From Isohypsibius dastychi (taxonomy: Eukaryota > Tardigrada > Eutardigrada > Parachela > Isohypsibiidae), in NCBI GenBank assembly GCA_034696485.1, contig JAQIWT010000555.1, positions 1 through 18,202 of the forward strand: a stretch of DNA of 18,202 nt, read 5' to 3'. Below the pieces are notes generated by a model. That model had not been told where the DNA came from, ran no database searches, and worked only from the letters and a program-made list of their open reading frames with translations. The translations under genes and the position numbers were made by a program. Positions 1 to 11,001 of the stretch are shown here, piece by piece. Each line of letters opens with the position of its first letter. Positions within the stretch are counted from its first letter, which is position 1.

Positions 1-1193
1 CCGCCAACGCAGAATTGCAGCAAGCACTAACCCAACCGGACAGCAAGAAGAAGTTGCAGGAACAGTTCCGGCTTTGCACGCCGCTCGAAGGGACTTCGAA
101 GAAAGATATCCAGAATCTTGTTCAATCCCTTGCCGGGAACTTCGAAGGAGTTGTTCAGTACAATCGGGATAATCGGCAGTTCGAAGGAGCCGTTGGCTCC
201 AATATCACTATTGATACTCTATGCGGAATGATGGCTGATGAGAAGATGGGTGCGACTACCCTGGATCGGTACGCCGCTATTAATGCCATGCTGTTGGATA
301 TATACAGCACGAGTTGCTTGAATTTCACGTATCAGTCCTTCTTGGACCCACTTCTGAAGACGGAATGGACGGATGATACCAGTGTCGGAGGTAGATTTTT
401 GGGTTTTTTATGGTTCTCTTTTTTACACTTGTCACTTCTTTAGGTCGGCAGTGGACATACCAAACCTGTACTGGTAAATCATTAATTAGTGACTGAGTGG
501 AGTGCTTATTGCGACAGCAATTCGGCCACCTGCTGGTTAGAAGCTTATTCTTGGTGACCTTTATGTTGTTGTAGAGTTCGGTTACTTTCAAACCAGTAAC
601 GCAGCTGGTCAGCCTTTTAGTCCCATGTTTCCCTTGCCGTTTTTCGTGGACCAATGCAAGGACATTTTTGGTTTAAATGAATCCGTGATTCTCAACGGAA
701 TCCATGAAACGAACTTGTACGTTCTCAAAACAACTATTGCATTCTTTTCTTTTGATCAACCGTAATGACGGTGATTTTTAGGTATTATGGAGCCCGGAAC
801 TTGCAAGTCGACAGGGTCGTTTTCGTGAATGGTAGGTCTGACATGGACGAGATGCTGCATCAGCATCGAAGTCTAACACATGGTGTAACTATATTACGGT
901 GCTCTTTCAGGTGATATTGATCCCTGGCATGCCTTGGGGATGACCAAGAAGCGAGGAGCAAACGCTCCCGCTGTCCTGATAAAAGGTAAAGCTGGACCGA
1001 TTACCGAACGCCCCTTTCATTTTCAGAATGACGTTTATCCTCCCGAGATTCACTTTTCAAAAAACCAACCTTTGTATCAACAGGAGCCGCACATTGCGCT
1101 GACATGTATCCGTCCCGAGACGAAGATATCCCCGAGCTGAAGCTTGCCCGAGTTGTGATTGAATTTTTCCTCAAAAAATGGATTATACTGTGA
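1..1193 (+). CDS. Family S28 serine peptidase, PRSS16-like, C-terminal part
   Basis: This is the last 264 residues of a secreted or lysosomal prolyl-type serine peptidase of family S28 (relatives: PRSS16, PRCP, DPP7). Exons are <1-390, 444-473, 575-716, 782-831, 911-985 and 1084-1193 (stop TGA 1191-1193); the first complete codon is at 3-5, and all junctions keep frame. Motifs seen are RQWTYQTCTEFG across exons 2-3, NLYYG across exons 3-4, NGDIDPWHALG (the family's catalytic Asp region) across exons 4-5, and GAAHCADM (catalytic His region) at the start of exon 6. The WHALG form and the CTEFG block fit PRSS16 better than PRCP. Possible N-glycosylation sites NIT and NFT suit an exported protein. 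Family members are about 480-500 residues, so the signal peptide and catalytic Ser lie before the window. The gene converges on the transporter at 1451-4111, with 257 bases between the two stops. Family assignment is firm; the substrate cannot be read from sequence. Confidence 0.93.
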
Positions 1194-1322
1194 CGACCGA
1201 CGATTTTTTCTTGGTTTTCTTGGCAGAGTTTTCCCGCTGTTTTTGACCTGCAGACTTCTTTGGATGTTGATTAACTGTGATTGATTTCAAGTACTCCAGC
1301 TTCGAACAAATATTCCTCCACT

Positions 1323-1328
1323 TTTATT
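1323..1328 (-). terminator. Candidate poly(A) signal AATAAA for the first transporter gene
   Basis: TTTATT on the + strand reads AATAAA on the minus strand, about 120 bases after the transporter stop codon at 1453-1451. This is the only canonical signal in the short convergent interval on that strand. No AATAAA was seen for the peptidase gene between 1194 and 1450; the variant AATACA near 1331 is only a weak candidate. The two transcripts may therefore overlap at their 3' ends. Confidence 0.5.
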
Positions 1329-1450
1329 CCAAATACAAAATTAAAACAATTTATCACTTTGTTCCACCTACTAACTGAGTACCGGAAAAGGCATTGAGGT
1401 CCAAGTAACACCGGCGTGTCAAAACTAAAAAAAAACAAGGACACAAAAGA

Positions 1451-4111
1451 TCAGTGTCCACTCTCAACGGAAGCGTGGTTGACTCCCTCCCGCTCTCGTT
1501 TTCTTTTGAGTTTCGGCTGAAAAACGGGTTTCTGTCCAGGTCGTGGCGTCAGTTTGTCGAATTCGTCCATATGCGCGATCGGCGGGACAGTTCTCCTAAG
1601 CTGAGGAAGTGACGGTGTGACCATGTTCGAAATTTGCAACTCAGTCGCTTCAGCTTCATCCGCGGATTCTTCCCGATTCGGGCGTCGTTTGCATCGCAAT
1701 ATCAATACATCCAAAAAGTGTTCAAGGAATATCAACGACGCTGCAATGACAAGGCAAATTCCGAGTGCAAAGAACCCGAGTCGGTATGATCCAGTCACAT
1801 CGCGAATTCTGCCGATCAACGGAGGTCCCGCCAGAAATGCAAGTCCTTGAAATGCGATGACCGAACCAAGAGCCGAGCTCAATCGCTGTATTCCAAAGAA
1901 ATCAACACAAACGACCGCGACCAATGAGATGTAACTTCCGGAGAACATTCCAAAACAGACAGAGTAGGCAATCAATCCGATATAACTGGTCAGAAATGGC
2001 ATGGAAAAATTGCATAAAGATGCGCAGAGAATCGCTCCACAAAATCCCCATTTCCGGTGGAAGAGTTTCTGGTCGGAGAACCAGCCGAATCCAATCCGTG
2101 CAAAAAAGTCAGCGAACCCGATTATGGCAATCATAAAAGCACCAGTATCTTTAGGGAAGCCCAGATCGCCGATGTGCGCCGGAAGAATAAGGAAGATGTT
2201 CATGAAGCTGAAGGTGGAGAGCATGACAGAGGTTGCGTAAACAAGGAATAATCTCATCTTGAATAATCGAAAATCGAAGAGTGGTGGCTGGCCTTCTTTC
2301 CGCTTGAATCGATTGCGGAAACGTTGGGAAAATGACAACTGTTTTCCAGGCGATTTTCTTTGTTCGGAAGCGCTTCGTTGCACGGAGCGAAAATTAATCT
2401 CATCCGGCATGGATTGAGCTGACCTTTTCCGGTCTTCCACACTTGGCGTCTCCAACAAGTTGGAATATGTTTCCGTGTCGCGCTCGTAGATTGAGCTGAC
2501 ACCCCCATTGCTCCTGGCTGAAGCTGGGGCGCTGAAGGCTTTGACTGCGGTTGGTGCCTCATTCAGCGTTGAGGATATGAAACCGAGAGCACGAATTTGA
2601 GCAGAACGTTCTTGAGCACGAAGTATTTGTTGGTGGATGGAGATGGGCCTTAGTAAGGCTCCAGCAACACATACGTTGAATGCCACAGCGCCGCATAACA
2701 CAATTGCACCGAAGATTCCGTATTTGTCAACTAAGAAGTTCACCAAGTAAGGCACTGCAAAGACAAACAATAGAGTTAAACCACAATTACTGAAAAAAAT
2801 TCAGAGACCAATCTGCTTGAATTAATAGACAAATGAAAGAAAAAGTTCAAGAACTTAGTTCAGAATCGATAATGTATATATTTAAACGCGAGAGAAAAGA
2901 CTGCATGTGCGTCATTTTTTAATTCTGAGAGAAACCACGGAGCATTCGAGGCCGACTGAAGGATGTCATTTAAGTCGCGAAATTAAATTACACCCACTGT
3001 ATCCTTTGAAACAGTAGCAGTAACTATGTCGTTAAAAAGCGCTCTTGGAATTCACTTGCAAAGAGGAAGTCAAAAACGATAATCTCCGATGGCTTACTTG
3101 CAATTGACCCGACTGCTGCACCCGAAAGAGAGAGACCGTTTGCAAGTCCCCTTCGTTTCTCGAAATACGATCCAACGCAAACTGCAAGCAAAAACGGGAG
3201 CTGTAATCAAATTTCATTTATTCCTCGCCCGACGCAGCAGGAATTTCCTACCAACTGACGGAGTGTAAGCGAGAGCTGAGCCAAATCCTGGGATAACAAA
3301 TGGATTTAAAAATAGCGACTTCCGACACGTGGTGCATAAATAATCAAATTCCACGTAGTTTCCAAATTCGACAAAATTCAAGGAAACAAATTCCAACTCA
3401 CCGCTAAGGCATCCATATGTAAAATATAAATAAAATATACTCTGAGCAAAATAGCTCAAGGATATTCCCAATCCCAGAAATAATCCACCGAGTATCACAG
3501 TACTTCGCTGAGAAAAGGCGCTGGCCAAAACACTTGCCAAGGGAGCTATAAGAAAACAACAGTCCATAAAGATGTTGAAGCTAAATGATGTATTTCGTGC
3601 GAAAGGGCAGTTAACTCCATCGATAAGATCACAAAAAACAACTTACCAAACCATGTGCTGCACAGAAGAAACAACGAATAAATCCATGATAACTCGTAGC
3701 TGGTTGCTCCAAAATACAATTTCAACTCAACAAAAATGATTCCGAAAGATTTGATAAGGCCAACATTGAGAACGTGCTGCAAAAAAAATAATTTATAAAA
3801 CCACAAGAATTAAAACACAAAAAAAAACGTACCATCAAAAAACAACCGAGTACTACAACCCATGCGTAACCTTCATCATAGGGGACATCCGACGGACGAT
3901 GTAGGGGGGATGATTGTACATCTGTTCCCTTTGGAACTTCCAGGAATGTATCAGCCGGGCCAGCGTTGTCTCCCACGGTTTCAATGTTTTCCTCCTGATG
4001 CTCTTCCGGTATGACAGTGGTCTGTATCGGTCGATTTGGACGAACATGAAGTACCTGTCCGTCTAGATGACGGTTCTTTGCAGCCGCAGGACTATCATCC
4101 GCTTCCGCCAT
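1451..4111 (-). CDS. Monocarboxylate transporter-like protein (SLC16, MFS), copy 1
   Basis: This is a 658-residue, 12-helix membrane transporter of the SLC16 family; members carry lactate, pyruvate, thyroid hormone or aromatic amino acids. Exons are 4111-3833, 3776-3647, 3545-3402, 3287-3252, 3181-3098 and 2754-1451, all in phase. The ATG at 4111 is the first Met after an in-frame TAA three codons upstream. Residues 1-75 are a hydrophilic cytoplasmic N-terminus. Residues 79-84 (DEGYAW) are the first SLC16 signature before helix 1. K102 in helix 1 aligns with the proton/substrate Lys38 of human MCT1. YFEKRRGLANG, encoded by exon 5, is the second family signature. A Ser-rich, basic loop of about 125 residues (260-386) joins helices 6 and 7. 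D440 and R444 in helix 8 match the MCT1 Asp302/Arg306 pair. The C-terminus is basic (KLKRKRERE). It is longer than mammalian MCTs (about 450-540). A 343-base intron separates the last two exons. The substrate is not predictable. Confidence 0.93.
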
Positions 4112-4129
4112 GCCGGTTTATGTCCACCT

Positions 4130-4131
4130 CT
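4130..4131 (-). promoter_or_regulatory. Possible splice or trans-splice acceptor 18 bases before the copy 1 start
   Basis: Read on the minus strand, the sequence GGTATTTTTAG ends 18 bases before the ATG at 4111. It resembles the acceptors used inside the gene. It could close an intron in the 5' untranslated region, or accept a spliced leader if the organism uses one. No matching upstream exon was identified, so this is a consensus-based suggestion only. Confidence 0.3.
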
Positions 4132-5061
4132 AAAAATACCCACATCCATTATAATTGTACATGAGTCCTTTTTCGGTATATTGCACGTTGCTCAAACAAA
4201 CAACATCACAAACTAAATCGAAATTATTAATCAATAGTGCTTCGGCTGCATTTAATTATGCAGCGCAAATCGATAAAACTGACGCTCGATTCGGTAATTC
4301 AATCACGTGTGAAGAATTAGAATATATGACAGATATTCAGCTCGGATACTAATCATCCATAAAAAAAGAATGAACTCCGTGCTTCATGTGGAAACATGGT
4401 TTTTGAGAACTCGAATTTCTCCAAGGACTGCGACGGAATTTTAAATATTTTGAGAAATCGCCACCGACCTTGCGAGATGGCTGCATCCAGCGTTCCTTAG
4501 CTCTCGGCGATTTATCACAGCGTGAATCCCAAACACATATCGACAATAAATCAAACTAGATCGTAATCGACGCGCCTGATTGGCATTAGATGCAAGTATC
4601 CTCAGGAAGCTCGATCACAGAGGGTCCTTCAATTCTCGCTGTGCTCTGAATAATGAATCTGCAAACATACAAATTAGATTACTACTCTGCCATTTGACAA
4701 CTAAAACAAACCGATTCATTCGACACAAATTGGTAAGATATACACAAAAGAAATAACAAAAATAATAACACTACAAAAAACATAACCAGTAAAATATGAA
4801 TAACCCAGAGCGATTTTGTTGTTTTCTGTTCATGTTTACAAAATCGAATATTTTGTACCTAGCTTATTTTAATCAGCATACAGATATAATGAAGTCTTTT
4901 TATCCAACAAAGTGATCTCAGTTTAGAGCGCAGCAAGATCTCATCTCATTTCAAATTCAATAAAGCTTCCCTGCTGAATAAACGGGAACTGCACGACGTC
5001 ACGCACATCCACTATTCCCTGGGTTCCTGGGCGATGAAAAACCTGACCCAGACAGAACTCA

Positions 5062-5199
5062 CCTCACCTCCAATACAGAAACACAGCCTTCGTTGTTCCA
5101 GAGGAGCTCCTTGTCGAAATAACATCTTTTTCAGAGAATCCAGTCAGTACTCCGTGGCCAACTGCGGGATGATCAAACCGAACGTCAAGATACGGTTCA
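5062..5199 (+). repeat. Diverged dispersed repeat, copy A
   Basis: This is the first of two related segments. It contains three blocks that recur in the same order at 6791-6930: CCTCACCTCCAATACAGAA (18 of 19 bases shared), GAATCCAG at offset 74, and GTCAAGATACGGTTCA (14 of 16 shared) at the end. Total spans are 138 and 140 bases. The collinear order argues for common ancestry rather than chance. No terminal inverted repeats, target-site duplications or coding capacity were identified. Confidence 0.5.
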
Positions 5200-6790
5200 T
5201 ATACGACGGTTCGTCATTTTTAGTGAAGGTTAGAATAGAAACAGTCAAATGACCGGAAGATCTCAACGAAGTAAAGTTGTGGAAAAAGTTTGGAACAGAA
5301 CAGCTCCTTCGATATTTCGATTACCGATTACCTCCTCTCACCTGTCTGCGTTGTCCCTCGCTTGAAACTAGAGCCCGGCGGCACAGGGGAGAAATATCAA
5401 CTGGATCGTTCCTCTTTCATGAACTACACCACTTGTGAACTGCACTAGTGCTGCGAAGATTAGCAAACTTTGGAATTGGTTTCAAAAAGCTACGATACTT
5501 CGGCTGTTATAGCGAAAAATTTCGGATCGTTTGCCAGCTACTTGACCTTGTCGAAAGTGCAATCGGAAAACAATCTGTCAAACTTCAGAGGAGAATTTGC
5601 TTGCATTTATTTGTCACAAAATCCAAGAAATGATAGTCAAAACTGTCCGCTTTTCCAAAATACCTTTTTGAAATTTGGAGAGGAAAATAACTGGCCGATG
5701 GCAAAATTTTGACTGTTTCGGGCACTTGGCGTTCGATTAAACCATTTTTTTGTCAACTGAGTGTCAGCATTTTTAGCCTTCGGACATTTGACTGAGTTTT
5801 CTAACGTAAATTTTTCCCCGAAACACAAGGAGTCTCGCCATGAAAATATGCTCGATTTGAATAAATTTGATATCGCTTCATTTAAAACACACATGTCTGA
5901 CCGCAATTCGTGGGTTTTCGAGGCGAACATACCGTAAAATCCAAAACCGCCGATTTCTCTCCACATGAGTGAATATAAACAATTAGGTGATTTCTTCGGC
6001 CAGCAAGGTATCCCAGAGCAAAGGGTGCAGAATAATCGGCTTAATCGATATCCCTTGTAGATTCAAGTGAAAAGTATAATCACGCTCGGTCGGAAACCGC
6101 GTTGGATTCAAGTGAGCCGAGTGAGAAAAACTGCCGGTGATATGTTCCCCTTATGCAATCCCTAATACAGATTATTCCTATCCACAAGCAAGACTGAGGG
6201 AAAATATTGTTGACCTTTAAGTCAGTCATGTAATCCAAAGTGTATCCGGCAGGCACTCACAAGTTTCGACGGATAATAATTTAACATTCCGGATTTATTT
6301 CACAAAAAGAAACACAAGTGGACTTTGGTTTGGAAGACAAGGGGAGTGATTTCCGGATGGGTTTGACAGAGTATAGTCGAGAAGAAAAGTTCGTTATTGT
6401 CCTATCGATCTTCCCAGCTCTTTTCTGGCCGACATAGCCGGCTCTCGATTAGCACGGGAACGGGTATTGGTGGCACTTTGGCTGCTGCTGGATGAGATAA
6501 GTAAGGGACTGGAAATCTAAAAATATCCCACCGTAAGACACTCCCTCTTTACTGGCATTTATCCCCGTGGGTTCTGGTTCACCGAAAAGTGCAATGTAAG
6601 TGTCATAAAAAAGCAGGAAGAAAGAAACATTGACCTTCGACAAAGCTATGGTTCGTACTTTTCGCAGTTCTGTGCCAAGATGTTGTGGGCACGCTGCTCG
6701 AAAGACTGAATCTTAACTGAATTTAATTTCGAACTGAATTCAATTTTAGCTTTTGAAAGCTGGATTTTAATGAAAGCTCGCTATAATTCG

Positions 6791-6930
6791 CCTCACTTCC
6801 AATACAGAATTTTCTAACACTTTACAACTGCCACGTTAATTTTCCGTATTTATAGCCAAAACGAGGAATCCAGGATTGCAGGACGCCCACTGAAGTAGCA
6901 CACTGAACGAATCCGTCAAAGTACGGTTCA
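6791..6930 (+). repeat. Diverged dispersed repeat, copy B
   Basis: This is the second copy of the segment at 5062-5199, in the same orientation and about 1.7 kb away. The shared blocks are CCTCACTTCCAATACAGAA, GAATCCAG at offset 75 and GTCAAAGTACGGTTCA at the end. The sequence between the blocks is poorly conserved, so the copies are old or are remnants of a short non-autonomous element. Confidence 0.5.
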
Positions 6931-7700
6931 GGTAGTAGGTTAACGGATTGGAAGTTTCACTTCAAGGATTTGCTTTTCCTAATCCCTCGAATCCCAACGA
7001 CATTTTCCCCTCACTAAAAATACAAAACTATAGCTTCAAGCAGAAACATACAAAGAAATCGCCTGCAGATCGGAAGAAAAGCCTCAAAAGCAAGAACGAG
7101 TGCTGTCAATGCAACCAAATTAATCATATTCGAGCGTGATTTCGTTTTACTGACGACCCTTGACAAACTGGGTGTCAGTAATATATATATATCAGGCAAT
7201 AATATATATCGCATGATATAGCTCTAAAATAGTCGCTCGTCGCGTGATTTCCGGTATAACAGATCTTCCGGATTTTTCTGGCTTCCAGCTGAGACTGTAA
7301 AATCGAATTCAACACAAGCGATCTTCCAAAGTCCGGTGAACCACCAGTACGAGCATACATTGTGAACCACCCTTGTACCCGGTTATAATATTTCAGACGA
7401 ATCCCTCGGCCAACTCTTGGCCAATTTCTTACTAAAAACTAATATTTTACGCTAGCGCCAGAATACTTAGAGTTCCGTATCGCCACATGAATTCTTTCAA
7501 CCACTACACAACTCGAAACTTTCATTTTTATCAGATTTAGTTAAACGTCATCGTAATAAAATTATAAAATTGAAAGACCATGAATCAACCCCGTGATATC
7601 AGAAATGATGAAAAGAGACCGTTATATATCTCATATGAAAAAATCAGAATAGATGAAAAACTAAGATACCGAAAGAATTCGCACCGAACGAAGTTTTTCC

Positions 7701-10371
7701 TCACGATTTTTCGCCGCGTGGTCCCAACATTTCCGAGATGACCGGAGGCAGAAACGTGACAGTAACGACAGTTTCATTGGAACTGGAGCTGTTACCGGAC
7801 GGCCTGCGACGTTTCTGCAGCGTTTTCGAGATGATATGCTCAAGTGGCATCAAACAAGCACCGAAGGTCATGACACTTCCGATCACGAGAAACGCCGGCT
7901 GAAAGCTTCCAGCGAAATCTTTGATGGCTCCAATGATTGGTGGACCGACCAAATAAGCAATTCCTTGAATGGTGATGAGAAGCCCAATCGCCGATGGAAG
8001 ACGGTCCAGTCCAAATAAATCAGCGGTCAACACCGCGTTGAGAACCATGAAAGAACCACAGAAGAACCCAAAAGCTCCCGAGAACAACATGAGTTCCAAA
8101 TATGAATGTGCGAAGTAGACGAAGAAAACAGCAACAGTTGCCAACAGAACCATGCAACTAAACACCCATTTGCGGGATTTGGAAACAAACTGGAAATCCG
8201 AGATCCATCCAAAACCCACGCGTCCGACGAGATCGCAGATTCCAATAATGGAGACCAAATACACGGCTTCTGCTTTTGAGTAACCGAGATCCATTGCGTG
8301 GGAAGATATAATCAAATATATACTCAAATAACCAAATGAGGCCAACATCACGGCGGAAGTGAACATCAGAAACAACCGCTCTTTCAGCAAGGAGAAATCA
8401 AAGAGGTCGCTGAGGTTTGCTCCGCTTCGCAAAGTCCTCGGCCAAGCATATAAGAACAACGCTGCACGTCGAAGGTATCTTAACAGACCATCCCCACTTA
8501 AATGACGAAGACGAGAAGGTCTTTTGTGTTCTTCAACGCTGATGATGTTCTCTGGAATGCTGAGAAGTGAAGATCCCATCACAAATCCGCCAGCACCTCT
8601 TGTTGGATATAAAGCTGTTTCGAACAGCTCCTCTTTCATCGAACCACGAGATGATACCCTTGATATGGAGATATACGGAGTTCGAAGACCAGAGGCACTG
8701 GAGTCCCGTTTGAGTTCATCAAAAGTCAAAGGTTCCCCAACTGCCACTCGTCTCATGGGCACTTCGCGATACAGCAGTCCGGCAAAACATAGATGGAAGG
8801 ATACCGCACCAAGGATCAGAATACATCCATGAATCCCAAAGCGGTTGATCAGGATGTTCATGAGCGGAGGCAGAAGGAAAGATCCGACGCCGCTTCCGGC
8901 GGCTGAGAGCCCATTGGCCAACGAGCGCCGTTTATCGAAATATCTCCCAACCATAACTGAAAAAATATACTGTTAAGAAAAATTTGAAAACTCCGTGAAA
9001 AACACAAATCTCGGAAGCTAGCCGACGAATTTCGTTCGAGTTACGAGAGCTTGTCTCAAACACAACAAGTTTCCAAATTTTACGGAAATTTTCAGGGCAT
9101 GAAATAATTTCATTCCAGAATCCTTGAACCATATAAGGCATCATAAGAAGAGTCTAATCGTCGTATGCTGTATAATTCAAGACATTCGTAATTTTTCTCA
9201 TTATCGTATATTTCTAACTTGAAACTTTGCGGCCGCGGAGTGCAAATTTCTAGCCCGAAGGTGTTTTTTTACCCATTTTACAGTTTCAGTGCCAATACGT
9301 GACTGTTTCGAACTTACTGATGGAAGGTCCGTAAACAAGTGCAGATCCAATACCTAAACGAGCCAGCAATTAGAAAAATCAACACCAGAAATCTCCTTGA
9401 GTACGGTACCCGATATCAATCCGTAAGTAACGTAGAGAACTTCGAGTTTCGTTGCAAAAGAACTAGCAATTATTCCGATGCTATAGATGAAGCCGCCGAC
9501 TACAACAACGCTTCTGAAGGAGAAAGCGTTACTCAACGCAGTTGCGAAAGGTCCTAGAGAACACAACATTTTTGGAATCAAAACCACTTCGCTGATGAAC
9601 TGAATCACAAAATCTCACCTAGCCAACTGCAAGTAACGCAGTTCAGAGAGTAAACCCAGGCGATATCGGCGCTACTTCTGTTGTAACTATCAAGAAGCTC
9701 CATGAATATCACACCTGCAAAAAGATTGTTGGTTAATATTACGGTAAGCGAAAGTCTAAAATGACGTTACAAGCCAAGATCAGCCAGAAGATCCATATCT
9801 GTATGCGTCTACAGTAACTGCCGAAAACCCAACGCACTCATCAGTAGCGCGGACAAAATCAGCCGACTGTATCACAAGTGACCAAAGGTCACCTATAATT
9901 CATTCTATAATTCATTCACTATCAACTTACCAAATGAGTAGGAAGTGCCGTTGACGATAAAGTTCATCAAAAAACACCCGAGAACGATGAACCAACCCCA
10001 ACCTGAAACCAAACAAGAGAATCATATCGGTTTACCCAGCTGGAAGCATAATACATGTGATAAAGTATTATTATCCAAAACCAAAAATGTTCAAGGTTTG
10101 ACCAAAAAGTATATTTTTTCTAACCTCCATCTGGTGGCTGCAAGACGGACGACTGTGGCATTTCCACGATGGTGATGTCATTTTTCTCAACAATAATTGC
10201 ATCCTTGCAACGGCACAGCTTGGCTTCATGACAACATGTCAGGAGCTGATCTTCTTCGTAGTTGGATAACCTACAACTTTCGCTCAATCAAAAAAAGGTC
10301 AATACAAATACACAAAACAAAACTCACATCCGCTCCTTCCGGGGAAGTCCATCTGCTTCCTTTTCCAACAT
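7701..10371 (-). CDS. Monocarboxylate transporter-like protein (SLC16, MFS), copy 2
   Basis: This is a 597-residue SLC16-type membrane transporter in seven exons: 10371-10328, 10270-10125, 10002-9931, 9714-9619, 9553-9410, 9353-9318 and 8956-7701, all in phase. No other Met lies in frame between the upstream TAG and the ATG at 10371. Residues 62-67 (DGGWGW) are the classic first SLC16 signature, split by an intron. YFDKRRSLANG is the second signature. A hydrophilic loop of about 130 residues (241-370) joins helices 6 and 7. D421 and R425 in helix 8 match the MCT1 Asp302/Arg306 pair. At the position of MCT1 Lys38 it has Y85 where copy 1 has Lys. The cytoplasmic N-terminus has a Cys cluster (C27, C28, C34, C36). 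Three phase-1 introns and two exon sizes (144 and 36 bases) match copy 1 exactly. Copy 1's last intron is absent here, and the 5' introns differ. The substrate is not predictable. Confidence 0.92.
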
Positions 10372-10424
10372 GGCAATCGAATAATCAAATGCAAATCCAA
10401 TATCCGAGCTAACCTTATCTTGAG

Positions 10425-10448
10425 TCCGTATCTACCATTTTGTCAAGA
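10425..10448 (-). promoter_or_regulatory. Short upstream open reading frame before transporter copy 2
   Basis: On the minus strand an ATG followed by six sense codons and TAA lies 53 bases before the main start at 10371, in a different frame. If it lies in the mature 5' untranslated region it could reduce translation of the transporter. The transcript start is unknown, so it may simply be untranscribed. Confidence 0.25.
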
Positions 10449-10927
10449 ATCCGTCGAAGATGAAAGCCAAACAATAAATGCAAGAATGGCCGGCGAAATT
10501 ATGAACATAGGCAGGTTTGACACTATCCGATCACGTATTCATCAAATGATAAGGTAAACAAACAGCGTCATTCTTGCAGGTGATAGCATCGTGCTTGGTG
10601 TATTCAGGCTACAGCGACGATCAGCTTGCAAAAAACCGGAAAGACGATCGCGTGAAGGGCGCATGCAAAATGTCCCACTGATAAGAAATTCCAGTTTGCC
10701 TCCATCTACGGTAACCTGAAATGAAATCCTTGACTATCCTAGATGCAACAGTCGAAATATTGCAGAGTCAAACAATGGCAACCCGTTGGCATTTTTCGCG
10801 AAAACGAGATCGAGTGGTTTTGTGCGGCGTTGATTTTCTCTGGCACGTGTTCCACAGCTGATAGCATCGTGCAGAGAATTCCGATTGGATCGAGCGTGAA
10901 CTGCCTGGGTGGGTCACACGAGTTCGA

Positions 10928-10940
10928 GGGGGGGGGGGGG
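10928..10940 (+). repeat. Homopolymer tract of 13 G
   Basis: There is an uninterrupted run of 13 G on the + strand. Such runs are length-unstable in replication and sequencing, and can form G-quadruplex-like structures. Any open frame crossing it would change frame with each base gained or lost, which adds to the doubt about coding potential here. Confidence 0.95.
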
Positions 10941-11001
10941 TCATGGTTTGGATCGGTGGCGCTTTTCCGTAAAGATCGTTCCCGCTTCGCTAAAGAGCTC
11001 C

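Larger units (their letters stand above)
4112..7700. other. Intergenic region between the two transporter genes, no supported gene
   Basis: This stretch of 3.6 kb is AT-rich with frequent stops in all frames. The longest open frames are about 109 codons (around 5637-5966, minus) and 80 codons (around 5470-5712, plus). They overlap each other, resemble no family I know and have no intron-exon pattern like the real genes. An AT dinucleotide tract lies at 7180-7192. Two collinear copies of a diverged repeat are listed separately. The region must contain the promoter of copy 1 at its left end and the 3' flank of copy 2 at its right end. No canonical AATAAA for copy 2 was seen just below 7701. Confidence 0.7.

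Noticed and set aside
5470-5966. Overlapping open frames of 80 (plus) and 109 (minus) codons between the transporters
   Set aside because: They overlap on opposite strands, match no family, and lack the codon and splice features of the real genes.
6060-6115. Repeated GATTCAAGTGA, two copies 45 bases apart
   Set aside because: An 11-base match at short range is not distinguishable from chance in AT-leaning sequence.
7180-7220. AT dinucleotide tract as a TATA promoter or satellite
   Set aside because: It is only about six AT units, lies 3' of transporter copy 2, and has no gene placed to use it.
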